Below, one piece after another: positions 10,231 through 20,002 of a stretch of DNA of 64,000 nucleotides. The stretch is taken from contig NC_065920.1 in the NCBI RefSeq assembly GCF_024586455.1, positions 55,621,960-55,685,959 on the forward strand, given 5' to 3'. Each line of letters begins with the position of its first letter. The stretch's first letter is position 1. Origin of the DNA: Bactrocera neohumeralis. Lineage: Eukaryota > Arthropoda > Insecta > Diptera > Tephritidae. The notes beneath the pieces are model-generated. The model saw only the letters and a list, made by a program, of their open reading frames with translations, was not told the DNA's origin and made no database searches. The position numbers were made by a program, and so were the translations under genes.

Positions 10231-12028
10231 TATCTCTCCTAATTAATTAAACTAGAAATGTTGTTAGTATTTTATTTTTATATACTAGGTACAATATAAA
10301 ATAATAAAAATAAAAAAAATATAAACACACTGATCAACACAATTTCATTTCTATTTTACAAACCAAATATCAAGAGATTACTCTTGTAAAAAAATTAATA
10401 GGAATAAAAACTGTCAGTGGAAATGACGGATAAAAACTGTAGTTGAAACCGTGTAAAAAATCACATTTGCTTTCAAAATAAAAAAATAAGCTGACATGGC
10501 CACGACATGACCTGTTATCTTGTTGCTCACTCATATTTGTTTTAAAATAAAAACTTGGAAAAGCTAGCAAATTTTGGCAGGTTGTTTATAATTCGACTAT
10601 TAGCTGAATAAATTGTTAAAATTTAAAAGCGTGGATTGGCTGTTGATGTTTGTGCTTTTTTTTTTGTTGCTGTCTATCTCGTTGTTTAGTTAATTTGTCG
10701 ATACTTTTGATCTGTTTGCTTTATGTCACTGAACTTTTTTGACCGCCTATTCCCCATCTGTTTGACAAATGATCAAAATCTGTATCTAGGCATAAATAAT
10801 CAAACAGATATACCTTTATATACGACGTATACATTGGTAAAGTGTGTGAATTTTTAAATATATTCGAATACAACTGGACTTTCATTTAGCAGTATGGCTT
10901 TGTTCTCTATATGCAACTTTAGTGGAATACTCAAACACAGTATTTAATGCAACTGATTTAGTGCAACTGTACTCATGACCGAAACTACAGATATGGTGAC
11001 ATACATATGGTTCATACTATTTTGAAACCACTTAGAAACGAATTACTATGTCACAACAAGCTTTTTATTATGCACTTATATGTAAGATCAAACCAAATAT
11101 TATTTTTTTAAATATGTGGCTGAAATTTTACAATTCGTAATTTAATACATTTAAAAATTGGTCAATTAAGCGCTGAGTAGCCTACGCTTTTGAATCTTGC
11201 TCCAAACACAATTATTCAAATATGAGTTAAATATATATGTGTATACTTTGGTAAACTACCAAATCAAAAGAGGAAGAAGGAAAGAGTTTGCCTGATTATA
11301 TCAAGGAGAAAAGCAATTCCATCTATAATTTTATCGCATTGAGAGTTTAGCATGAAAGTAGAACTAATTCATTGTGGTCTTTGTGTGTACCTAACATTCC
11401 ATATCATAAACAACAGAGACAAGCACTTTGTAAAGTTTTGTCGCACAAGATATCGAAGAAATCAGAAAGAACGAAAGTTGCTTGAACAAAAATATTTACA
11501 AAATTCGAGGCTAAAAGGCAATGTCATTTCAGCTGATTGGGCTGTCGAATGTGAAAAGTAAATTTGGCACAAGTGCGGACAAATAGAAAAAAATAGTCAA
11601 ATGAAAAAAGAAACAGTTTAGTGAACCCGAAAAAATATCTACCATAGCTGTGGATTCAATTTGATGATGTGTAAAGCGCGCTTGCATTATGCAAAGGCTC
11701 GTCAATTGAGTGCGAATGTTGGCTAGTTGGCGCCTAATAAAACTTGATTTGCCACATGTCTTCTTTGGCAAAAGCCAATGTAGTAATAATAGTGATAAGC
11801 GTTTAAATTTGTAGCTGAAATTTTTTGTTGTCATGGAACTTATGTTGAGGATTTGAGGATGGCAATACTAAAACTAATTGATTATATTTTTTAGTTCTTA
11901 TAAAAGATAGTACTTTATAATGAGTGTGTAGAAAAGCCATATTTTACCAGTATGCTTGAGTCAAACATGATTTAAATGATTTTGGGGCGTCACTAAAATA
12001 TCTCGTTTTGCAGAACAGCATTGGTGAA
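10231..12028. other. Gene-free stretch
   Basis: AT-rich DNA with no recognisable gene or repeat. Small frames at 10370-10570, 11352-11561 and 11529-11834 have no family features and overlap on opposite strands. A long T/A-rich tract surrounds 10240-10320. Confidence 0.35.
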
Positions 12029-12362
12029 TAGGGTGGGTCGATTCCGGACTCTTTTCGATTCGGGATTTCTAATAGTGCGGAAAAGTTGCCTTAGTACTTC
12101 TTGATTCCAATGCAACTTTTTGTTTTGAGATCGGATTGCATCTTCAACCCCAACTCCGGCCTTGAAATTTGGAAATTCGCCTAAAATCGTGAAATTGTCT
12201 ACCTAGCGCCTGAAATACGCATCTCATGGCAAAATGTATAAAACAAAAGTTATTTGTCACGTCATTTGCTACCGAAACCGAACCGTTCCCGAGATACGAG
12301 CGAAAATGCGGCGCGCCACAGCGCAAGGTGAAAATCGGCTTGCGGCCACACTTCTTGACGTT

Positions 12363-12605
12363 GATTTCGCCGAGTGCTATCACTCACAATCATTCACCTA
12401 CGCCAAAGGACACGTTCGGACTGGTCTCAACACAAATATTTTTTCATCGAGTTCCTTCACTCTTGTCGGTGATTTCGCCGAGTTCTATCACTTACATTCA
12501 TTTCCCTGCGCCATACGACACGTTCGGACTGGTCTCCACATAAATATTTTTTCATCGAGTTCCTTCACTCTTGTCGTTGATTTCGACGAGTGCTATCACT
12601 TAAAT
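12363..12605 (+). repeat. 108-bp tandem array (about 2.25 copies)
   Basis: The motif GATTTCGCCGAG (GATTTCGACGAG in the last) starts at 12363, 12471 and 12579, a period of 108 bp. Other in-register landmarks are ACACGTTCGGACTGGTCTC, AATATTTTTTCATCGAGTTC and CTTCACTCTTGTCG. Because 108 is a multiple of three, one frame stays open through the array (36-residue repeats). I see no start context or family match, so I treat it as a subterminal minisatellite of the transposon, not as protein. Confidence 0.85.
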
Positions 12606-12624
12606 TCTCTCAACAGAACTCAAA

Positions 12625-13944
12625 ATGTCTGTATCTAAATTTAAATTTAGACAGAAATGTCCTGTGTTTGGCATATATCCGTACAATCTCTCTGAGTCCC
12701 AGTTACCTACTTACCAGGATGTTCTTTTGAGTTATCAGTTTGAAAGATTTCGTATAGGCGACAACTATGAACCTAGGAGTAAAGAGGTTACAGAAATTTC
12801 TGACTCTTAAACAAATGTTTTTAAGGAACCCAATAGGTTTGAGCTCTAAAAGAAATCTAAATTTGACATCGCTGCTTGTAAATGCATTTATTTTTCTTCT
12901 TGCACTTGTCCAAAGGAAAGGAAAGTTCCTATCAATGAACAACCATTTCTCTTGGACCAGAGAACCAGAAGAATTGGTCGCATTGGAAGTGTTGATCTAC
13001 CTGAAAAAAAAGATTACAAAGAAAAATGAACGTAAAGAAAAGCTTTCAAAACGTCATTCAACATCAACACTTACCAGAAAAGTATCAGCTAGAACACGTG
13101 ACCATTCAGATCAGCCAGACTCTCATACAGACGACAACTAGGTAGGTGCGTCGCACATGGATTCTTCCAAACACGATGCTGATGATGAATTTTCTCTTCC
13201 ATCCTCTAAAACCAAACAAAACACACTAGTATTAGAACACACTGCTTTAGCTGCCCAAAGGTTTGGAGTAAGTGATAGAGCAGCGGCCTTGATTGTTTCA
13301 TCTGCTTTTCTGGATGCCAAAAAAGCAGGTTTGATAACAGAGGATCAGGCTAGCTTTGTCACTGATAAATGCAAGATTAGTCGGGCAAAAATAAGTGTTG
13401 GAGTTAAGCTCCAAAACACCGAAAGTATTGACTCTGTATATGGGCTGTATTTTGACGGCCGCAAAGACAATACACTTACACAAGTCAGCGAAGGTGAAAA
13501 GTACTACCGCGACACCGTCAAAGAGGAACATATTTCTCTTATAGCGGAACCAATTTGTCATTACTTTCGCCACGTCACCTCTCCTTCCGGTTCAGCTGAG
13601 GATGAGACGCAAGCTATTATGATGTGGAACATCTAGAAGTTGTCGGTGCTGATGGCACCAACACGAGCACAGGTTGGAAAGTTGGAATCATTCGGAAACT
13701 AGAAGAAAGAATAGGTAGGCCATTACAGTGGGTTGTTTGTCTTCTACATTTCAACGAACTTCCATTTCGTGCTCTTTTCGAACACATAGATGATGTCTCA
13801 AAGAGTCCAAATACATTCTCTGGCGACATAGGTAAACTGCTCCCTGATTGTGAGAAGTTGCCTGTTGTCAAATTTGAAAGTTTTCCATCCTGCCAATTAC
13901 CTTCTGAGGTTATTAAGCCGACCCAACTTAGCACAGACCAAGCT
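12625..13944 (+). pseudogene. hAT-like transposase pseudogene with cysteine knuckles
   Basis: Not a named family, but coherent. From 12625 frame 1 reads MSVSKFKFRQKCPVFG and, past stops at 12808 and 12847, a CKCIYFSSCTCPKERKVP block and DQRTRRIGRIGSVD. A frame switch follows. Frame 2 then covers the rest to 13636, broken only by an in-frame TAG at 13139-13141, and includes YFDGRKDNTLT and TVKEEHISLIAEP. Near 13620 it shifts back to frame 1 for ADGTNTSTG, RPLQWVVCLLHFNELPFR and FSGDIGKLLPDCEKLPVV. The order Asp-box, second Asp-box, then C..H is how hAT transposases are built, which suggests an RNase H-fold recombinase with an N-terminal zinc-binding region. I recall similar uncharacterised proteins in other arthropods, unverified. 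The C-terminus is cut off by the RTE fragment at 13945. Confidence 0.6.
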
Positions 13945-14268
13945 TCTTCTTCTTAATCGGCGTAGACACCGCTTACGCGATTAAAGCCGAATTAACAACA
14001 GCGCGCCAGTCGTTTCTCCTTTTCGCTACGTGGCGCCAATTGGATATTCCAAGCGTCGCCAGGTCCTTCTCCACTTAGTCCTTCCAACGGAGTGAAGGTC
14101 TTCGTCTTCCTCTTCCTCTTCCCCCGGCGGGTACAGCGTCGAATACTTTCAGAGCTAGAGTGTTTTCATCCAATCGGACAACATGACCTAGCCAGCGTAG
14201 CCGCTGTCTTTTAATTCGCTGAACTATGTCAATGTCGTCGTATATCTCGTACAGCTCATCGTTCCATC
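13945..14268 (-). mobile_element. RTE-like fragment E (5'-truncated, head-to-head with copy B)
   Basis: The last about 320 bp of the RTE family in minus orientation: GAA-type tail at 13945-13956, then the C-terminal coding part with RLRWLGHVVRLDENTLALKV and GRGRGRRRPSLRWKD. It ends abruptly at 14268 inside the RWNDEL codons, where copy B begins in the opposite direction. Confidence 0.85.
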
Positions 14269-14481
14269 GATGGGAGGATGGAGTTATGAGTAGAAGTTCA
14301 CGCAAGTGAGGAAAGCTCTCTGATCGCCATTCACTTGGGAGTGGCCAGAAACGATTCTTTTACACATGACTCAAGCAGCTCACTACTTCCGGTCTTTGAC
14401 CAAGTATCCTCTGGTTAGCCTAAGAACATCCGTTCGAAGGCGAGCTAAAGTGAGAAGGCGAAACATCCCCTGCATACGGTT

Positions 14482-15790
14482 GTGCGCTGGGTTTGGGACC
14501 CGCCACGTAAAAAGCCTACCCCAATGAAAAATTACAAACAGCCTCGGATGAGAAACCCCTCTTTTGATGACGACCATGGCAAACGAAATAAGGACTACGA
14601 TTTGAGGGCATGCACCTGGAATGTCCGGTCCCTTAATTGGGAAGGTGCCGCTGCCCAGCTGGTTGATGTCCTCGTGAAAATAAAGGCTGACATCACCGCC
14701 GTCCAAGAAATGCGATGGACGGGACAAGGACAGAGACGAGTAGTTCCTTGTGGCATTTACTACAGTGGCCATATAAAGGAGCGCAAGTTTGGTGTGGGAT
14801 TCGTGGTGGGAGAGAGACTCCGTCGCCGAGTACTATCATTCACTCCGGTGAATGAACGTCTAGCCACAATCCGCATCAAAGCGAGGTTCTTCAACATATC
14901 GCTGATCTGCGCCCGTGCCCCGACGGATGAGAAGGACGATGTGACCAAAGATGACTTTTATGAGTGCTTGGAACGCACTTATGAGAGATGCCCCCGCCAC
15001 GATGTCAAAATCGTGCTTGGCGACTTTAACGCCAGGGTGTACAAAGAAGGTATCTTTGGCACTACGGTCGGTAAATTCAGCTTCCACGAGAAAACATCCC
15101 CAAATGGGTTGAGGCTGATCGACTTCGCCGGGGCCCGAGGTATGGTTATCTGTAGTACTAGATTCCAGCACAAAAAAATTCATCAAGCTACCTGGCTGCC
15201 TCCGGATCGATAAACTACCAACCAGATCCATCATGTTGTGATAGACGGAAGACACGTCTCCACTGTTTTAGATGTGCGTGCGCTCCGAGGTCCTAACATC
15301 GACTCGGTCCACTATCTTGTTGCAGCCAAGATTCGCACCCGCCTGTGTGCAGCAAAAAACGCACGTCAACAAACACAAGGAAGCTTCGACTTCGAGAAGC
15401 TGCAATTACAACAGACAGCCGAACAATTTTCTACTTGGCTTGCACTCCTGCTGAGAGCACTCGTCAACAATTCGTTATAAGGGAACTGTGGGACGACATT
15501 TCGAATTCCTTACGTACATCTGCAGCCGAAACCATTGGTTTCCGGAAAAAGCAAAGGAACAGCTGGTACGACGAGGAGTGCCGTGTCGCAGCTGAGAGAA
15601 AGCAGACTGCCTACCTCGCAACTTGGCCATCGACCACAACACGAGCGGGATTTGTTAGATACCTAGAGTTGGAGAGGGAAGCGAGACGTATTTGCAGACA
15701 AAAAACGAAAGAGGCCGAAACGCGTTAGTATGAAGAGCTTGATAAGCTGGCCGACAGGGGTAATGCTCAAAAATTCTACGAAGAGATCTA
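14482..15790 (+). pseudogene. RTE copy B endonuclease and linker
   Basis: AP-type endonuclease: TWNVRSL (residues 45-51 of the first frame), QEMRWTG (75-81), and GDFNARV (180-186). An in-frame TAA at 15211, where copies A and C have a lysine codon, ends the first frame. The same frame continues at 15238 with DGRHVSTVLDVRALRGPN; there the family DSDHYLV box is DSVHYLV, so the Asp beside the catalytic His is changed. A frameshift near 15450 moves the remainder into another frame (RELWDDISNSLRT, then NSWYDEECRVAAERK) to about 15728. A deletion near 15785 removes about 25 codons found in copy A. At least three lesions make it non-functional. Confidence 0.88.
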
Positions 15791-15971
15791 GTGACCGATG
15801 CCCAAAGCATATGAAAAATATGGAGAGAACACTTCTCCACCCTGCTGAATGGCAGTGAAAGTAAAACGTTAGAAGAAGACGAACCCGATTCCCCAATCGA
15901 TGACGATAGAGCAGAAGTTGGAATAGCAATTGCCCGCCTGAAGAACTACATAGCGGCGGTGGGCCAATGGA

Positions 15972-17429
15972 TTGCCGGCCGAGCTATTCAAACACGGCGG
16001 CGAAGAACTGATAGGGAGCATGCATCAGCTTCTTTGTAAAATATGGTCGGACGAAAGCATGCCCAACGATTGGAATTTAAGTGTGCTATGCCCAATCCAT
16101 AAAAAAAGAGACCCCACAATCTGCGCCAACTACCGTGGGATTAGCCTCCTCAACATCGCATATAAGGTTCTATCGAGCGTATTGTGTGAAAGATTAAAGC
16201 CCACTGTCGTCAAACTGATTGGACCTTATCAGTGTGGCTTTAGACCTGGCAAATCAACAACTGACCAGATGTTCACCTTGCGCCAAGTCTTGGAAAAGAC
16301 CCGTGAAAGGAGAATCGACACACACCACCTCTTCATCGATTTCAAAGCTGCTTTCAATAGCACGAAAAGGAGCTGCCTTTATGCCGCGATGTCTGAATTT
16401 GGTATCACCGCAAAACTAATACGGCTGTGTAAACTGACGACGAGCAACACGAAAAGCTCCGTCAGGATCGGGAAGCACCTCTCCGAGCCGTTCGATACCA
16501 AACGAGGTTTCAGACAAGGCGACTCCCTATCGTGCGACTTCTTCGTTCTGCTGCTAGAGAAAATTATTCGGGCTGAAGAACTTAATCAAGCAGGTACAAT
16601 CTTTTATAAGAGTGAACAGCTGCTGGCGTGTGCCGATGATATTGATATCAACGGCCTCAACACCCGCGCCGCTAGTTCTGCTTTCTCCAGGCTGGACAAA
16701 GAAGCACAGAAAATTGGTCTGGCAGTGAACGAGGGCAAAACGAAATATCTCCTGTCTTCAAACAAACAGTCGTCGCACTCGCGATTTGGCTCTCACGTCA
16801 ATGTTGACAGTCATAACTTTGTAGTTGTAGATAATTTCGTCTACTTAGGAACCAGTATTAATACCACCAACAATGTCAGCCTGGAAATCCCACGCAGGAT
16901 AACTCTTGTCAACAGGTGCTACTTCGGACTGAGTAGGCAATTGAAAAGTAAAGTCCTCTCTCGACGAACAAAAGCCAAACTCTATAAGTCGCTCATAATT
17001 CCCGTCCTGCTATATGGTGCAGAGGCTTGGACGATGACTGCAACCGATGAGTCGACGTTACGAGTTTTCGAGAGAAAAGTTCTGCGAAAGGTTTATGGTC
17101 CTTTGCGCGTTGGCCACGGCAAATATCGCATTCGATGGAACGATGAGCTGCATGAGATATACGACAACATTGACATAGTTCAGCGAATTAAGAGGCAGCG
17201 GCTACGCTGGCTAGGTCATGTTGTCCGAATGGATGAAAACACTCCAGCTCTGAAAGTATTCGACGCTGTACCCGCCGGGGGAAGAGGAAGAGGAAGACGA
17301 AGACCTTCACTCCGTTGGAAGGACCAGGTGGAGAAGGACCTGGCTACGCTTGGAATATCCATTTGGCGCCACGTAGCGAAAAGAAGAAACGACTGGCGCG
17401 CTGTTGTTAACTCGGCTATAATCGCGTAA
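15972..17429 (+). CDS. RTE-like reverse transcriptase ORF (485 aa, 5'-incomplete domain)
   Basis: An uninterrupted 485-residue frame covering the reverse transcriptase and C-terminal tail. Visible motifs: CANYRGISLLN (51-61), CGFRPGKSTTDQ, LFIDFKAAF with catalytic Asp 123, RGFRQGDSLS (178-187), and CADDIDI at 220-226 where the family has YADD. The nucleotide-site tyrosine is thus cysteine, while both Asp residues remain. Downstream are YLGTSINTTNNV, LLYGAEAWTM and a basic tail with RGRGRRRPSLRWKD. In an intact element it would be fused in frame to the endonuclease; the Met here is simply the first ATG after the last lesion. It would copy its own RNA at the nicked target, but the EN lesions and Y-to-C change argue against activity. 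Confidence 0.85.
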   Translation: MPAELFKHGGEELIGSMHQLLCKIWSDESMPNDWNLSVLCPIHKKRDPTICANYRGISLLNIAYKVLSSVLCERLKPTVVKLIGPYQCGFRPGKSTTDQMFTLRQVLEKTRERRIDTHHLFIDFKAAFNSTKRSCLYAAMSEFGITAKLIRLCKLTTSNTKSSVRIGKHLSEPFDTKRGFRQGDSLSCDFFVLLLEKIIRAEELNQAGTIFYKSEQLLACADDIDINGLNTRAASSAFSRLDKEAQKIGLAVNEGKTKYLLSSNKQSSHSRFGSHVNVDSHNFVVVDNFVYLGTSINTTNNVSLEIPRRITLVNRCYFGLSRQLKSKVLSRRTKAKLYKSLIIPVLLYGAEAWTMTATDESTLRVFERKVLRKVYGPLRVGHGKYRIRWNDELHEIYDNIDIVQRIKRQRLRWLGHVVRMDENTPALKVFDAVPAGGRGRGRRRPSLRWKDQVEKDLATLGISIWRHVAKRRNDWRAVVNSAIIA

Positions 17430-17459
17430 GCGATGTCTACGCCAATTAAGAAGAAGAAG

Positions 17460-18754
17460 ATTTTTTTAAATTTTCGAAGGTTATTGTAAGCAAAATAACG
17501 TACTAAAATTTCATTGAGGTCGTATATACAAATACTGTAAGAATGAACATTTATTTGGTTAGGGCGTTGTTTTTTTCTAATAAACTTCAATTTGTATAAA
17601 ATGTGTATTAATAGCACATGAGACAGGAATATCAATTGCAATTTTTGCCATTTGCATATGTATTGTTAAACTTTTGTGTGGTAAAAGTAAATAAATAAAT
17701 AAAGTTGTTTAGATTAAAATAATTTTTTTTTAAAGAGTTCATTAAAGAAAATTAAAGAATTTAATATGGCGTTTGCCTTGATATATTTCTACATATATAC
17801 ATTTGTGTGTATAGTAAGTCAAGTGCACGTAATATATTTTAAATAGTAAGCGGAGCAGATCCACTTACATTGATTTTGTGTTGTGCATAGAAAGAGTGTT
17901 TTTGCTCATCGTTATTGAGCCAATAGCCATATTCGGAAAACTATTACTAAGCACATATTTATAATATAAGCTTACGAACAATTGCCTGATGGTCATAACT
18001 TTAAGAGTTCTTTCGCAGAAATAATCATTGTTGAACTTCTGTTATCGATGGCAAAATATCGTAGCTTTCATTTTTATTTTTTGTGGTTCCTCGTATACCA
18101 ATATAATGGTTTCTTTCAACGTAGCTAAAAAAAATAAATTTTAAAATTGATTTTCTGAAATGCGTTCTAAGTTATAATTATTATTATGAATATTTAGCTA
18201 ATTTCACTTTTAATTAAATATTCAATTCAATGTCTGAATTAAATTCGCAAGACCTTAAATAGAATAATAATAAAAGTTTTACATATATTTAACATGCGTA
18301 TGTATATATACTTGTATAATCTGAACGTCTGCTGCAGAATTATATATTTATATTATTGTCACATAATTTTCCCGCAATGCCTCAGATCTCACACATCGTT
18401 AAGTAACTACAGCGTAGTTATATTCCTAACGAATGCTTCACATATTACTTACCATACAAGAAGCCCATACTCTTTATACTACTAAGTGAATAAAAAGTAG
18501 TTGTCACTTACTCAAGTTTTTAATATTGAATGCTATTATAATTAATATTTGCCTTTAGAGTAAAAATTCCTGGAGAGAGAATTCAAAGGGTAAACAAGTA
18601 GAAATATAGTACATGAAATGTGCGAACATATATTGCTGCACTCACACGAGTAAAATGTATTTGGGGCAAATAAAAAATTACACTTTAGGGAGTGCATTAA
18701 CTCCTTGCTTCCGTGGCGCTTGTAACGACTTGAACACACACACACACAAACATA
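17460..18754. other. Gene-free stretch with CA microsatellite
   Basis: AT-rich, no gene recognised. A short AAAT/AATA run lies near 17690-17705 and a CA-rich microsatellite at about 18735-18750, immediately before a mariner end. I looked for a continuation of the hAT-like pseudogene just after the RTE tail and saw none. Confidence 0.4.
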
Positions 18755-19165
18755 CAAGGTGCTTTCCAAAGCAAACAGGACTTTTCGAATCTAGTGCCCC
18801 CGTGGTGGCGCCATCCATATGTCGAATCTTTATTTATCTTTATCGATTGTCCAGTGAGAATATCATGACATTTCCTAAATTGGAAGTAAAGTTATTGCAT
18901 TTTAAGTGTCAGTATATTTGTTTAATCGGTGCGAAAAGAGCCAACATTAAATTTTGTTTTAAAATTGGTAAATTTTTACTAAAACGTTTCAATTGATGAA
19001 AGAAGTTTATGGCGATGATTGCCTATCCCGAAGCAGAGTGTACGAGTGGTTTCAACGTTTTCAAAGGGGTCGTGAATTTCCATCGAAACTGTGCGTGAAT
19101 TAATCAAAAATCAGCCGAAATCATCATTGAAATTCATGGAAATAGAATTAAACATCTCCAAAACA
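18755..19165 (+). pseudogene. Mariner 5' end and N-terminal transposase fragment
   Basis: Starts with the same terminus as the 5748-7016 mariner (AAGGTGCTTTCCAAAGC, then AAACAGGACTT, then GTGGCGCCA). The coding remnant includes RANIKFCFKIG, an intact DDCLSRSRVYEWFQRFQ HTH region about 19013-19065, and ELNISKTSI. An internal deletion after the HTH removes part of the linker, and no catalytic residues remain. It ends at about 19165, where a Tc1-type frame takes over. Confidence 0.8.
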
Positions 19166-19738
19166 TCGATTGATGAAAGTAAATTTTGTATTTTTGGCAT
19201 AAAAGGTCGACAAATTGTGTGGCGTAAATCAGGAACTGCCCTTGAAAAACCAAATCTTGTTGGTACAGTGAAACACGGTGGTGGTGGAATTATGGTGTGG
19301 AGTTGCATGGCGGCTGGTGGTGTGGGTCAGCTTGAATTTTTTAAATCCACAATAGATAAATGGGGTTACTTGACCATTCTAAAAAATAATTTGAAACAAA
19401 GGGCAGAGAATCTTGGATTATCTTCGACGTTTTGGTTCCAACAAGATAATAATCCGAAACATACTGCTGAAATTGTTAAACTTTGGCTCTTATACAATGC
19501 TCCTAAACAGCTTAAAACGCCCCCTCAATCACCTGACCTCAATTCTATTGCGCATCTATGGGATCTGTTAGAAAAAAGAATTCGTCAGCATACGATAACA
19601 AGTAAAGAGGCTTTACGAAGTGTTTTGCATGCAGAATTGTCCCGGATTACAGCTGAGGAAACAGATAAGTTGGTAAAATCAATGCCAGATCGATTGCGTA
19701 AGGTTTTAAAACAACGTGGCTATCCAACAAAATATTGA
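19166..19738 (+). pseudogene. Tc1-like transposase catalytic domain, fused to mariner fragment
   Basis: The open frame to 19738 encodes a Tc1-type DD34E catalytic domain: DESKFCIFG with the first Asp, GGGGIMVWSCMAAGG, WFQQDNNPKHTAE with the second Asp, and QSPDLNSIAHLWDLLEKRIR. Exactly 34 residues separate the second Asp from the position that should be the catalytic Glu (usual IEHLW). Here it is Ala (GCG instead of GAG), so the active site is dead. The frame is continuous with the upstream mariner codons from 19091, giving a 215-aa chimeric ORF lacking the Tc1 DNA-binding domain. The C-terminus RKVLKQRGYPTKY looks complete. Confidence 0.85.
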
Positions 19739-19785
19739 ACTTATTATTTTTATCATTCTCAATGCTTTTATAACTAATTTTAAAG

Positions 19786-20002
19786 CTGAACGCAGACTTT
19801 ATGGTGGTATATTTACTTGTTGTTACACTTAAATCCCGTTATCTCAAAAATGAAAATAGGAATATACATTTTTGTTTTGTTTATTTTGAACTGAAGAATA
19901 TAAGGAAGAAATATGTGTAAAAAATTTAAACAGAATTATCTATGAATATTGTGTTTTTACTTCTCTTAAAAATATGTGTCCGGTGAACGCAGACTTTATG
20001 GG
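19786..20002 (+). repeat. Direct repeats in Tc1-like 3' terminus
   Basis: The 18-base core TGAACGCAGACTTTATGG appears at about 19788 and about 19984, the same orientation and about 196 bp apart, downstream of the Tc1-like stop codon. Tc1-like elements of the IR/DR type carry two transposase-binding direct repeats per terminus, so these fit the inner and outer repeats of the right end. The left counterpart is absent because that end was replaced by mariner sequence. Confidence 0.65.

Larger units (their letters stand above)
12029..13944 (+). mobile_element. Decayed DNA transposon, hAT-like, truncated at 3' side
   Basis: Inferred element from a tip at 12029 (TAGGGTGGGTCGATTCC) through a non-coding GC-richer leader and a 108-bp tandem array to a transposase pseudogene that stops where RTE fragment E begins. 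The tip fits the loose hAT terminal pattern YARNG, and the pseudogene has hAT-like signatures. The matching 3' inverted repeat is not found before or after the RTE pair, so the boundary and superfamily remain inference. Confidence 0.5.
14269..17459 (+). mobile_element. RTE-like non-LTR retrotransposon, copy B (near full length)
   Basis: The best-preserved copy, about 3.2 kb: about 210 bp of 5' UTR shared with copy A, endonuclease region, linker, reverse transcriptase, and a 3' end of AAGAAGAAGAAGA right after the stop and a short GCGATGTCTACGCC segment. A short simple-repeat tail in place of long poly(A) is typical of RTE-clade elements. It is damaged by a nonsense codon and frameshift in the endonuclease half and a deletion in the linker near 15785. 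It lies in the hAT-like element and abuts fragment E. Confidence 0.9.

Noticed and set aside
12234..12638. 134-aa frame with 36-residue repeats as a repeat protein
   Set aside because: Open frame is a consequence of a 108-bp tandem period; the residue pattern has no recognisable fold and the copies differ by non-conservative changes.
15972..17429. RT ORF as a domesticated host gene
   Set aside because: It is simply the uninterrupted half of an otherwise broken RTE copy with its 3' tail in place, and its YADD box is changed.
17460..17560. Continuation of the hAT-like pseudogene after RTE copy B
   Set aside because: No matching coding sequence or inverted tip was visible there, so I cannot claim the RTE pair simply interrupts it.
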